A DNA stretch of 64,000 nucleotides from Bacteroidia bacterium (lineage in GTDB: Bacteria > Bacteroidota > Bacteroidia > Chitinophagales > UBA2359), in contig JAUHXA010000012.1 in the NCBI GenBank assembly GCA_030427245.1, forward strand, positions 60,324-124,323, written 5' to 3'. A model generated the notes under the pieces. That model was not told the DNA's origin, made no database searches, and saw only the letters and a list, made by a program, of their open reading frames with translations. Of the stretch, positions 44,193 to 54,566 are shown in pieces (the stretch's first letter is position 1; the number at the start of each line of letters is the position of its first letter). The position numbers were made by a program, and so were the translations under genes.

Positions 44193-45821
44193 ATGAAAAA
44201 AGTTATACAACCAACCGTCTTTTTATTTGCATTATTTTGTCTTTTTTGTTCTAATTCTCTTTCAGCCCAACCCGATGCTTTTGATTTGACTACTTTTTTG
44301 AGTGGAACTAAGCATATTTATATTAATCTTTCAGCAGAAGATCAGAAACTTGTAGACGAAGACCGAAAACCCATGATAAAAGCCTTTGCTGCTTATTGGG
44401 AGAGTATGAATTTTGAAAAAGTAGCTTATACTTCTGAGGATAAAACCCAAATGATACTTGAAACTCCTACTTTATGCGATATAGCAAAAGTTTTTTTGGA
44501 ATATGAATTTGGAAATGATCTTTATACAAAACACAAAATTGTAGTTCGTACTTGTAATAGAGAAGTGGTATATAGATTTAACCAAACACCGGTTTATAGT
44601 GATGCCAACCTCTATCAAAATATGATAGGAATTTGGAAAGAAATGTATTACCAACCTACTATCTACAACAAAAATAATCGGCTAACATTGTCTAAAAAAT
44701 CCAGTAAGTTTGATAGAACAATGGTCGAACAGAAGTTGGCCGAAGCAAAGTCTTTGGATCTCATCGAAGGAGTTTACGAAAAAGTATCTAAATACAACTA
44801 TTCCAGTGAGAACCATACGATTGGTATTTTGAAAGCGGGAGATAACGTAGCTTACAATGTCTACTATTTAGGTGGAATTACTAATTACGAAGATTGGGAG
44901 ATTGGTGAATTAATGGGAAAGATTTTTATAAATGAACATGCTACGGATTCTCAATTTAAGGGTGTTCATTGGGTAACGAGTAACAAGGTATTGCAAAAAG
45001 ATGGCATTATCACCTTGGCAACGGATCAAAATTTTACTCTAAATTTTATAGGGCATATTCACGCTTACGAATACAAAAAAGTGGAAGGTCTACAACTGAG
45101 CCTTATGGAAGACTTGTCTAACACCATGAACTCTTTCTATGATTTGACTAAAATCCACAGATTGCATCCTTCTATAAGAGGGCACTATAAGTTGGGTTCA
45201 ACAGGAACGGGCATCGCTTTGAGTCAAAACGGATACCTCATCACCAATTCACATGTAGTCGAAGGTCTTGACTATTTGGAAGTAATGGTTCCTTCTGAAA
45301 GCAAAGCTTATAGAGCAAGAGTTGTCTGCATGGATAAAAGCAGTGATTTGGCAATTTTGAAAATAGAAGATAAAACCTTTTCTGGCTTAGCTGCTCTTCC
45401 GTATAGTTTTAGTATGTATGAATCCGAGGTGGGAGAAAATGCCTTTACGACAGGTTTTCCATTGATAAAAACAATGGGAGGAAGCTTAAAATTGACAGAT
45501 GGTTTGATCAGTGCTGCACAAGGTTATAAGGGAGACACAAGGTGCTATCAAGTATCTGTGCCTGTAAATCCAGGGAATAGTGGAGGCCCTCTTTTTAATG
45601 AGAATGGCGAACTTGTTGGAGTGGTAAAAGCTAAACATTCAGAGGCAGACAATGTAACGTATGCGATAAAAAATAGCAACATTCTCGGCCTGATGCAAAA
45701 ACACGACCTCACTATTGACCTACCTCGCTATAATTCTTTGGCTGGAAAGTCAATCAAAGAGCAAGTCAAAAAAATAAGACCTTTTGTGTTTTTGATAAAA
45801 GGTTACGAAGAGATTAAATAA
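44193..45821 (+). CDS. Exported trypsin-like serine protease, HtrA/DegP-like catalytic domain
   Basis: The product has 542 residues and a signal peptide cut near SLSAQ. The N-terminal 320 residues are an unrecognised domain. A trypsin-like fold follows: GTGIALSQNGYLITNSHVV with H354, KSSDLAILKIED with D385 and VPVNPGNSGGPLFNENGE with S463, completing the triad. The HtrA-type pattern NxxGxL with GNSGGPL is present, but a PDZ domain is not evident at the C-terminus. It may degrade or sense misfolded envelope proteins. A strong intrinsic terminator follows. Confidence 0.88.
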   Translation: MKKVIQPTVFLFALFCLFCSNSLSAQPDAFDLTTFLSGTKHIYINLSAEDQKLVDEDRKPMIKAFAAYWESMNFEKVAYTSEDKTQMILETPTLCDIAKVFLEYEFGNDLYTKHKIVVRTCNREVVYRFNQTPVYSDANLYQNMIGIWKEMYYQPTIYNKNNRLTLSKKSSKFDRTMVEQKLAEAKSLDLIEGVYEKVSKYNYSSENHTIGILKAGDNVAYNVYYLGGITNYEDWEIGELMGKIFINEHATDSQFKGVHWVTSNKVLQKDGIITLATDQNFTLNFIGHIHAYEYKKVEGLQLSLMEDLSNTMNSFYDLTKIHRLHPSIRGHYKLGSTGTGIALSQNGYLITNSHVVEGLDYLEVMVPSESKAYRARVVCMDKSSDLAILKIEDKTFSGLAALPYSFSMYESEVGENAFTTGFPLIKTMGGSLKLTDGLISAAQGYKGDTRCYQVSVPVNPGNSGGPLFNENGELVGVVKAKHSEADNVTYAIKNSNILGLMQKHDLTIDLPRYNSLAGKSIKEQVKKIRPFVFLIKGYEEIK

Positions 45822-45866
45822 TAAATTAATGCTTAATTTTTGGTCTGTATAGCTTTTTAATGATAG

Positions 45867-45907
45867 CCCTGCCTCTTGCAAAAAAATTGTAAGGCAGGGT
45901 TTTTTTG
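45867..45907 (+). terminator. Intrinsic terminator after the serine protease
   Basis: Perfect stem CCCTGCCT/AGGCAGGG with a 17-nt loop followed by seven T. It lies about 45 bp after the stop codon. Confidence 0.85.
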
Positions 45908-46116
45908 TGTGGTCATTCCTTAGATTTTGTTATTGATTTGTAATGTAATAAATGATTGAAGATTACTGCAATACAAAAAAAAGTAGGGACAGACGGTATT
46001 TTTTCCTCAAAAGACTGACACATAATTGCTTGATAATGTAATTGCGGCTAAATGGAGGATTGGGTATTTTGCAAGTATCATTTTTTTCAAACGCTTAAAA
46101 AAAATACAATACCTAT

Positions 46117-46599
46117 ATGAAAGCAATATCCATTCTTCTTTTTTGTGCAGTCCTTTTCCTTCAATTACCCAACAACAGTTTTGCACAAACTCCAACAGAA
46201 CATTCACTCGTGCCGAATACCAACGTGATTCCTACTCCCGTTCCAGTTTCAGCTTCACCAAACTCTGGTCATTTGATTACTTTGACGGCTGATTATGAAG
46301 CAGATGCTATCAGTATTTTTTATCCTGACCGCACAGAGTTGATTTATGTGAAAACCCGCAAAAGCCGTTGGGTGGACAACAACAAATACAATGAAGTGGT
46401 CTATGATGTGGTTTATCAAGATGGCACTCGCAAGCATTTTGAAAATGTGAAACTGTTTCGCAATCAGGATGTTTTACAGCGAGTTGTGACCGATCATCTC
46501 AGCAAACTTACCGAATTGGGCTACGAATTGGTCAGCACGAATATGACCGACTTTGGGAAAGAAAAGTATTTGACGGCTTTCTTTCGGTTTAAGGGTTAA
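46117..46599 (+). CDS. Secreted protein of unknown function
   Basis: The product has 160 residues. A signal peptide (MKAISILLFCAVLFLQLPNN, cut near FAQTP) precedes a Pro/Thr-rich linker (about 25-50), and the rest is a beta-rich domain with DAISIFYPDRTELIYVKTR and a C-terminal LTAFFRFKG. No domain is recognised. Located 39 bp before the MmeI-type gene, so it might be transcribed through it, though functionally unrelated. Confidence 0.55.
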   Translation: MKAISILLFCAVLFLQLPNNSFAQTPTEHSLVPNTNVIPTPVPVSASPNSGHLITLTADYEADAISIFYPDRTELIYVKTRKSRWVDNNKYNEVVYDVVYQDGTRKHFENVKLFRNQDVLQRVVTDHLSKLTELGYELVSTNMTDFGKEKYLTAFFRFKG

Positions 46600-46638
46600 A
46601 ACAGTAGCTTTGGGCATAACAAATAAAAACCATTCATT

Positions 46639-49344
46639 ATGCCCCTAAGTTGGAACGAAATCAAAAGCAGAGCCATTCAATTCTCCAAAGAATGGGAAGG
46701 CGAAAGCCGAGAACGAGCAGAGAAAGATTCTTTTTGGAATGACTTTTTTCATGTCTTTGGCATCAGTCGGCGGCGTTTGGCTTCCTTTGAGAAGGCGGTC
46801 AAAAAACTCGGCAACAAGCAGGGTTTCATTGACCTGTTCTGGAAAGGAACGCTTTTGGTCGAACACAAATCGAAAGGCAAAGACCTCAACAAAGCTTTTG
46901 AACAAGCATTGGATTACTTTCCTGGACTGAAAGAACACGAACTGCCCAAATACATTTTGGTGTCCGATTTTGACCGCTTCCAACTCTATGATTTGGAGGA
47001 AAAGACGGAACATCACTTCACTCTTTCCGAATTTCTCCAAAATATTCACCTCTTTGGCTTCATTGCAGGCTACGAAAAACGGACCTACAAGGAGGAAGAC
47101 CCTGTGAATATTGATGCGGCTTATTTGATGGGCAAACTGCACGACAGCTTGAAGGAAGTCGGTTATACAGGTCATGCTTTGGAGGTCTATTTGGTGCGGA
47201 TGCTGTTTTGTTTGTTTGCGGATGATACAGGGATTTTTGAACGGGGCATTTTCTTGGAATACATTGATTTGCAGACCAAAGAGGATGGCAGTGATTTGGC
47301 AATGCACTTGGCGCAGTTGTTTCAGGTTTTGAATACGCCCAAAGCGAGTCGGCTTAGGAATTTGGACGAAAGTCTCGAGCAGTTTCCCTATGTGAATGGG
47401 CAATTGTTTGCCGAACCTTTGCCTTTTGCGGCTTTTGACAGCCAAATGAGGGCGATGCTTTTGGAGGCGTGTGCTTTGGATTGGGGTAAAATTTCCCCTG
47501 CTATTTTTGGGTCGATGTTTCAGGCTGCTATGAATCCCAAAGAACGCCGCAATTTGGGGGCGCATTATACTTCTGAAAAGAACATTCAAAAGTTGATTCA
47601 GCCTTTGTTTTTGGATGAACTGCAAGAGGAGTTTACAAAGGCGAAGGGCAACAAACGGAAGCTGCAAAACCTGCAAAAGAAATTGGCTTCTCTCAAATTT
47701 TTGGATCCTGCTTGTGGCTGCGGCAATTTTTTGATTGTGACGTATCGGGAACTGCGGGAGTTGGAATTGAAGGTTTTGAAACAGCTCTACCGCAATCAGC
47801 AAGTGATTGACATTGGGGCGATTGTGAATGTGGATGTCGACCAGTTTTACGGCATCGAATACGACGAGTTTCCTGTCCGAGTTGCGGAGGTCGCTATGTG
47901 GCTGATGGACCATCAAATGAATACAAAAGTATCAGAGGCTTTTGGTCAGTATTTTGTGCGTTTGCCCTTGAAGAAGTCGGCAAGGATTGTGCATGGCAAT
48001 GCGCTGCGATTGGATTGGGAGGAGGTTGTGTCGAAAGAGGAGTTGGATTATATTTTGGGGAATCCGCCGTTTATTGGGAAACAATATCAAAGCAAAAAAC
48101 AAAAGGATGATTTGCTTAAAACATTTGGAAAAATTAGAGGAGTTGGAAACTTAGATTATGTTACGGGATGGTTTTTTAAAACGGTTAAGTTTATAGCAAA
48201 TACCAAAATTCAAGCAGCATTCGTTTCTACTAATTCCATATCGCAAGGAGAACAAGTTAGTATTTTGTGGAATGAGCTTCTGAAAATGGGAGTCATTATA
48301 AACTTTGCTCATAGAACTTTCCAATGGAATAATGAAGCTAAAGGAAACGCAGCAGTGCATTGTGTTATCGTTGGTTTTGCAACTTTTGATAAGAGGACAA
48401 AAACACTCTATGAATATGAAAATAGCAAATCCGAGCCTCAATTATTGGAGGTAAAACGTATAAATCCCTATTTGGTTAATGCGGAAAATGTACTTGTTAG
48501 CAGTAGAAAAACTCCAATTTGTTCTGTAACTCCTATGCTAAATGGAAGTATGCCAAATGACAATGGAAATTTAATTTTATCAACAGAAGAAAAAAATGCC
48601 CTTATTGCTTCTAATCCTACGGCTGAAAAATTTATTAGAAAGTTAGTTGGAGCGAGAGAATTTATCAGAAACCAAGAAAGATGGTGTCTTTGGTTGGTTG
48701 GAGCTAATCCTAAAGAATTAAGAGCGATTCCAGAAATAATTAGACGAATCAAGAATGTCAAATCTTTTAGAGAAAAAAGTACTAGAGCCGCAACAAGAAA
48801 ACTGGCAGCTTTTCCTACAAGATTTGGAGAAGTAAGACAACCTGAGTCGAATTATATTATTGCACCTGTAACTTCCTCAGAAAACAGGGAATATATTCCA
48901 CTCGGAATAATGGATAAAAACGTGATTGCAACTAACCTCTGCAATATTATACCTGTTGAGGACTTGTTTTTATTAGGAAATATCATGTCCAAAATGTGTA
49001 TGGCATGGGTAAAATATGTTTGTGGTCGCTTAAAGAGTGATTATCGATTTACGAAAGACAATGTTTACAACAACTACCCCTTCCCCAAAAACGTCTCTGA
49101 CAAACACAAGAAACGGGTGGAAAAAGCAGCTCAAAAAGTCTTGGATGTTCGAGCGAGATATCCCGATAGCAGTTTGGCGGATTTGTACGACCCTTTGGCA
49201 ATGCCGCCCGATTTGGTCAAAGCGCATCAACAATTGGACAAGGCGGTGGATTTGTGTTACCGCCCACAAGCTTTTGTAAATGAACGGAATCGAATAGAGT
49301 TTTTGTTTGAGTTGTATGAGGAGTATGTGGGGGGATTGAAGTAG
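46639..49344 (+). CDS. MmeI-type single-chain restriction-modification enzyme (Type IIL/IIG)
   Basis: The product has 901 residues. Domains in order: N-terminal nuclease with D65-x9-E75-x-K77 (IDLFWKGTLLVEHKS), exactly the spacing reported for MmeI; a helical linker (about 150-320); an N6-adenine methyltransferase with motif I FLDPACGCGNFL (about 353) and motif IV NPPF (475-478); and a target recognition region about 500-790 followed by a C-terminal helical tail. Such enzymes cut 18-20 bp from their site and modify one strand. Base composition changes inside the gene: bases 48070 to about 49060 are clearly more AT-rich than the ends. No separate methyltransferase is needed. A plus-strand unit with a downstream minus-strand antitoxin-like gene. 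Confidence 0.88.
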   Translation: MPLSWNEIKSRAIQFSKEWEGESRERAEKDSFWNDFFHVFGISRRRLASFEKAVKKLGNKQGFIDLFWKGTLLVEHKSKGKDLNKAFEQALDYFPGLKEHELPKYILVSDFDRFQLYDLEEKTEHHFTLSEFLQNIHLFGFIAGYEKRTYKEEDPVNIDAAYLMGKLHDSLKEVGYTGHALEVYLVRMLFCLFADDTGIFERGIFLEYIDLQTKEDGSDLAMHLAQLFQVLNTPKASRLRNLDESLEQFPYVNGQLFAEPLPFAAFDSQMRAMLLEACALDWGKISPAIFGSMFQAAMNPKERRNLGAHYTSEKNIQKLIQPLFLDELQEEFTKAKGNKRKLQNLQKKLASLKFLDPACGCGNFLIVTYRELRELELKVLKQLYRNQQVIDIGAIVNVDVDQFYGIEYDEFPVRVAEVAMWLMDHQMNTKVSEAFGQYFVRLPLKKSARIVHGNALRLDWEEVVSKEELDYILGNPPFIGKQYQSKKQKDDLLKTFGKIRGVGNLDYVTGWFFKTVKFIANTKIQAAFVSTNSISQGEQVSILWNELLKMGVIINFAHRTFQWNNEAKGNAAVHCVIVGFATFDKRTKTLYEYENSKSEPQLLEVKRINPYLVNAENVLVSSRKTPICSVTPMLNGSMPNDNGNLILSTEEKNALIASNPTAEKFIRKLVGAREFIRNQERWCLWLVGANPKELRAIPEIIRRIKNVKSFREKSTRAATRKLAAFPTRFGEVRQPESNYIIAPVTSSENREYIPLGIMDKNVIATNLCNIIPVEDLFLLGNIMSKMCMAWVKYVCGRLKSDYRFTKDNVYNNYPFPKNVSDKHKKRVEKAAQKVLDVRARYPDSSLADLYDPLAMPPDLVKAHQQLDKAVDLCYRPQAFVNERNRIEFLFELYEEYVGGLK

Positions 49345-49392
49345 TTACAAAGTTTTTGGAGTTTAAAAGCCTAATTTTCAAAAACTTTTGCC

Positions 49393-49761
49393 TTATTTTA
49401 CCAGTTGATATTTGTTCACCAAAACAGAAGCAGAGATGTGCAGTGCTTTTTCGAGTTCTCGAATCATATCTACAGTTAATCGCTTTTTTTTGTTCAAAAT
49501 TTCGGAAACCCTGCTCTTCCCTCCAATGATTCCAACCAAATCTTTTTGTTTGATATTCATCTCCTCCATTCGGATTTTTATGGCTTCAATTGGGTCAGGT
49601 GCTTCGATTGGATAATATTCATTTTCATAATTTTCTATCAGTAAACTTAAAATTTCTGCCTCATCTCCTTCGATTGTATCTATAGGAGCGTCGAAAATTA
49701 GCTCAAGTCTTTCTAAAGCCTTTTCGTAATCTTGTTCGGTTTTGATAGGTCGTATGTGCAT
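49393..49761 (-). CDS. HigA-like antitoxin / XRE-family HTH regulator
   Basis: The product has 122 residues from the ATG at 49761 (an in-frame ATG at 49788 would add nine). The N-terminal helical half is typical of HigA antitoxins (IRPIKTEQDYEKALERL). A helix-turn-helix follows at about 68-115 (MNIKQKDLVGIIGGKSRVSEILN). Antitoxins of this type normally adjoin a toxin gene (HigB). No such gene is visible between 49762 and gyrB, only repeats, so it is an orphan. It may now regulate other genes, or be the remains of a broken system. It converges with the MmeI-type gene. Confidence 0.82.
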   Translation of the reverse strand: MHIRPIKTEQDYEKALERLELIFDAPIDTIEGDEAEILSLLIENYENEYYPIEAPDPIEAIKIRMEEMNIKQKDLVGIIGGKSRVSEILNKKKRLTVDMIRELEKALHISASVLVNKYQLVK

Positions 49762-49892
49762 GATTGTTGTTATTAAGGAAAATTCCAATAAATAATTAGC
49801 CAGAACTATACTTTTTTTGATTCTATTACTGCATTTTTAAGGTTGTGATTTTGGCGAATCTTTGACTATCAATAAGCTTAGTCATCCTAACT

Positions 49893-49948
49893 CACAAGAT
49901 TCTTACAGAATGACAAAAAAGAGTGTGTCATATTGTAAATATCTTGTG
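49893..49948 (+). repeat. 56-bp interspersed imperfect palindrome, copy B
   Basis: CACAAGATTCTTACAGAATG opens the left arm; the right arm ends ATATCTTGTG. The arms match over 19 of 23 bp. It also shares about 34 bp of upstream flank with copy C. Confidence 0.85.
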
Positions 49949-50179
49949 TGTAAAATCGATAAGTATAAATTATTCACAAATATTTGAACAAAAACAAAGA
50001 TTAAACCACCTTGATACTAAATTGTAATAATGAGAAAATTGGAGGTAGAAAATGACTAAGTTAATATTTTATTTTGTCTTATAGAACCCACCTTCCAAAA
50101 AAACAGTTTTAAAGTGCAAAAAACGATTACAATTTAGGCTTTTTGTAAAAAAGGATTATCCCATTACACTTTATTACAA

Positions 50180-50430
50180 CTTATCGCAGCACAGGGTTTA
50201 TTGACTTTCGATATTTAATTCGTGGTTTTTAAAAGCATCCGGCTATTAATAAAATTGGTCATTATGCCCCACAAGATTCTTACAGAATGACAAAAAGAGA
50301 GGTGTCATATTGTAAATATCCTCTGAGAACGTATCTACAAATCGTATGAATGAGTGAAATTTGTGAAAGGCTCGAAACTAAAAATATCCGATTAATTTTT
50401 GAATCCCAATAAACCCTGTGCTGCGATAAG
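50180..50430. repeat. 24-bp perfect inverted repeats flanking repeat copy C
   Basis: Left arm 50180-50203 starts CTTATCGCAGCACAGG and ends TTTATTG; right arm 50407-50430 is its exact reverse complement. The 203-bp interior contains the 56-bp palindrome copy C. It could be a small mobile unit or an invertible segment. Confidence 0.85.
50270..50325 (+). repeat. 56-bp interspersed imperfect palindrome, copy C
   Basis: CACAAGATTCTTACAGAATG as in copy B, then AAAAGAGAGGTGTCATATTG and ATATCCTCTG. Lies within the 24-bp inverted-repeat segment, 82 bp from its right arm. Confidence 0.85.
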
Positions 50431-50438
50431 CGATAAAA

Positions 50439-50472
50439 AAAGGCGATAAAACTCAATAGTTTTGTCGCCTTT
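50439..50472 (-). terminator. Intrinsic terminator of gyrB
   Basis: 15-bp stem AAAGGCGATAAAACT/AGTTTTGTCGCCTTT with one G-T pair and a CAAT loop. A-run to the left gives a U-run on the minus strand. It lies 60 bp after the gyrB stop. Confidence 0.8.
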
Positions 50473-50531
50473 TTATTATAAATATTTGATAAGAAAACCA
50501 GTCACTAATCACCGATTATCAATCGCCACCA

Positions 50532-52460
<1,929 letters not shown>

Positions 52461-52511
52461 CTATTGTCTTTTATGTGGTTATAATTATTGAATTAAACTT
52501 TTACAAGCAAA

Positions 52512-52519
52512 CAAAGATA
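52512..52519 (-). promoter_or_regulatory. -7 box of gyrB
   Basis: TATCTTTG on the minus strand, the same motif as at purH, 55 bp before the gyrB ATG. The -33 half-site is weak. Confidence 0.4.
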
Positions 52520-52702
52520 CGGAAAAAAAATGGGTTTTCATAATACGCTAAGCGATTCATTTTTAATCTTTTAGTTGTAGATTCTATACTAAGTGATGGC
52601 AGCAAAACTATTGAAGAAGAAAGTTTGATTTTTTTTATATCTGACACTTATTTTATGTTGTAAAACATTGGCTTGTAGCGTATGGAAAGCTTAGGCGAAC
52701 TA

Positions 52703-52736
52703 TTGAAGTTCCTATCTCCAAAAAATGGTATTTTTG
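52703..52736 (+). promoter_or_regulatory. Promoter-like element of the oxygenase gene
   Basis: TTG at 52703-52705 and TATTTTTG at 52729-52736. The -7 match is exact but the 23-nt spacing is long. The gene starts 46 bp downstream. Confidence 0.35.
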
Positions 52737-52782
52737 GCATTGTTAAATTAAAAAAGATATCTTTTCTTCAATATCCAATTTT

Positions 52783-53544
52783 ATGCAATTAAAAAAGATG
52801 GGCAAAGCAGACTTCCTTCAATTGGTCTATGAACAAACCGATGAATTCATGGCGCAAATTGAAGCTCCAACTTTATTCATTGTGCAGCAATTTTATCCCA
52901 AAGAAGCCATCCTTCAATTTCGCCAAAAAGTATTTGAAGCAGGTCTTGAAACCGAACCTTCTTGGCATCCGTTATTTGACGACTGCCCTGATTACCACCG
53001 CCTTCACGACAACTATCCAAAGGCTTGGGTCAAATCCAAAATGCACGCTACTTATTATCATGGTTGGTATGAACACAATCGAGCAACCTTTGATTTTTTC
53101 AGAGAAATTTTTGAGGTGAAAAATTTTTTGGCAGGGATGGACAAGTCGGCACATATTCATCAGATTCCTTCTGATGGAGCTATTGCGAGGGTGAATATTC
53201 ACCACTATCCTCAAGGTGGCGGTTACCAAACCGAACACATTGATCCAATGACCCAATTTGCCAAAATTCAAACCATCGTACAGGCATCACAGTATGGACA
53301 GGATTTTTCGGAAGGAGGAGTCTATGCAAAGGCTTCTGCCGAAAGCGAGCCGTTTATGATTGACCCACATACAGAACCAGGAGATTTGATGGTGATGTCA
53401 CCAGGGATTCACCACGGAGTTGCACCGATTGACCCTGACGCTGCGTATGATTGGAAGCAAAATGCGGGACGTTGGATGGTGATGCCTATTATTTTGTATT
53501 CGGATTACCCACACGCTAAGAATGTGAAGCCTAAGCAGGTTTAA
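52783..53544 (+). CDS. Putative Fe(II)/2-oxoglutarate-dependent oxygenase
   Basis: The product has 253 residues (an ATG at 52798 would remove five). The central beta-rich region holds a probable iron facial triad: H152-x-D154 (TEHIDP) and a later His in SPGIHHGV (H210/211), with R230 in NAGRWMVMP as a likely 2-oxoglutarate ligand. Spacing is right for the double-stranded beta-helix oxygenases. The substrate is unknown and no signal peptide is present. It is followed by a MITE-like element copy. The assignment is from motif spacing only, so I give moderate confidence. Confidence 0.65.
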   Translation: MQLKKMGKADFLQLVYEQTDEFMAQIEAPTLFIVQQFYPKEAILQFRQKVFEAGLETEPSWHPLFDDCPDYHRLHDNYPKAWVKSKMHATYYHGWYEHNRATFDFFREIFEVKNFLAGMDKSAHIHQIPSDGAIARVNIHHYPQGGGYQTEHIDPMTQFAKIQTIVQASQYGQDFSEGGVYAKASAESEPFMIDPHTEPGDLMVMSPGIHHGVAPIDPDAAYDWKQNAGRWMVMPIILYSDYPHAKNVKPKQV

Positions 53545-53586
53545 ATGGAGGTAGGAAGTAAGACCGTTTTACTGTGGGAATCGAGT

Positions 53587-53717
53587 GGCTATTATACAAA
53601 AGGCTTTTTGAACCACAAAAGTATCAAAAGGGCACAAAAGAGATTGTTGAATTTCAGTTATTTACTTTTGTTTTCTTTGTGTCTTTTGTGGTTAAACTAA
53701 AAGTGTACAGTAGTATG
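53587..53717. mobile_element. MITE-like element, copy 2 (inverted relative to copy 1)
   Basis: Reverse-complement match to the element at 39639-39770, including the AACCACAAAAG inner arms and the middle segment. The right end TGTACAGTAGTATG at 53704-53717 is intact; the left end (around 53587-53602) is degraded. It sits between two convergent genes. Together the copies show that the family has moved or been copied in this genome. Confidence 0.75.
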
Positions 53718-53723
53718 TACACC

Positions 53724-54473
53724 CTACTTTCTTATCGCTTTTGAAGGCAAATTTTGGTGAGGAATTGTGTGATTGGAACGAATATCATTATTTCCGTTCT
53801 TCACTACAAATTTGATTTCTGCTACTTCAACATCAGGTGCACCAATGTTATTAGTAGGAGGTTTGTACGAATTTCGGTTACCCCTTCTGGTGTTGGTAGT
53901 CGCACGTCGAGAGCGATTGCTTGTTGGAGTATTGGCATTATTGTTTACATAGCGATTACCTCTCATGGTAATCACTTGTCCTACATTGCCCAAAATTCTT
54001 ATCTTTTGATTTTGTGGGCTTAATAACCATACTTTCTTTGCTTCTATTCTCACCTTCAGCGTATTGTCATTCGATTGGCTGTTGATATCTACAATGTCTT
54101 GATAGCTTTTGCAGGCGGGACTGTCTTTGTCGAATACCTTGAAGGTGACTTCTACATTGCTATAAAGATTACCTCCATTGGATATAGAGGTTTTCTTATC
54201 AAATGTCAAATAATTGGTAGGTTTAGGAGAGTTGAAATGATAGGTCATGCTTCCATTGTTGTTGCCTAAGTTTAGGTAAACCGTTCCGTTGAACTGCATT
54301 TGACTTCCACAGTCGTCTGTTCCTACAGCCTTGATACTGATTATCTCGATTTCGAAGGGCGTTCCTTGTATTCTATTGGTGCCGTCATCACTTGCCAAGG
54401 CTACTTGTGCTTGACCAAAAAGGGAAGAACTGCAAAAAAACAAGGCTGCAAAAATTAACAATAGATTTTTCAT
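53724..54473 (-). CDS. Secreted protein, tandem paralogue 1
   Basis: The product has 249 residues with a signal peptide (MKNLLLIFAALFFCSSSLFG, cut near GQAQ). It matches the neighbouring gene (54567-55304) over most of its length: IEIISIKAVGTDDCGSQMQF compares with its counterpart, and ITMRGNRYVNNNANT is nearly identical. A Arg/Thr/Asn-rich spacer (about 185-210) precedes a conserved end, GAPDVEVAEIKFVVK. Two Cys pairs (C60ish, C118ish) are conserved between copies. No known domain is recognised. Probably envelope-located. Confidence 0.65.
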   Translation of the reverse strand: MKNLLLIFAALFFCSSSLFGQAQVALASDDGTNRIQGTPFEIEIISIKAVGTDDCGSQMQFNGTVYLNLGNNNGSMTYHFNSPKPTNYLTFDKKTSISNGGNLYSNVEVTFKVFDKDSPACKSYQDIVDINSQSNDNTLKVRIEAKKVWLLSPQNQKIRILGNVGQVITMRGNRYVNNNANTPTSNRSRRATTNTRRGNRNSYKPPTNNIGAPDVEVAEIKFVVKNGNNDIRSNHTIPHQNLPSKAIRK

Positions 54474-54566
54474 GTTGAGGTTTTGAGTTTAAGGTTTTTA
54501 GGTTGGACTTGAAAAAATGAGGTTGGTTTCTTCAGGTCTTCGATTGCTGTCCTTTTCTTAGATGAA

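Larger units (their letters stand above)
49762..50531. other. Repeat-rich intergenic region between antitoxin and gyrB
   Basis: Contains two copies of the 56-bp palindrome, a pair of 24-bp inverted repeats and the gyrB terminator. No coding frame of interest is seen. Confidence 0.6.

Noticed and set aside
46645..47916. 423-codon minus-strand frame inside the MmeI-type gene
   Set aside because: It is antisense to the clear nuclease and methyltransferase motifs and lacks any domain of its own.
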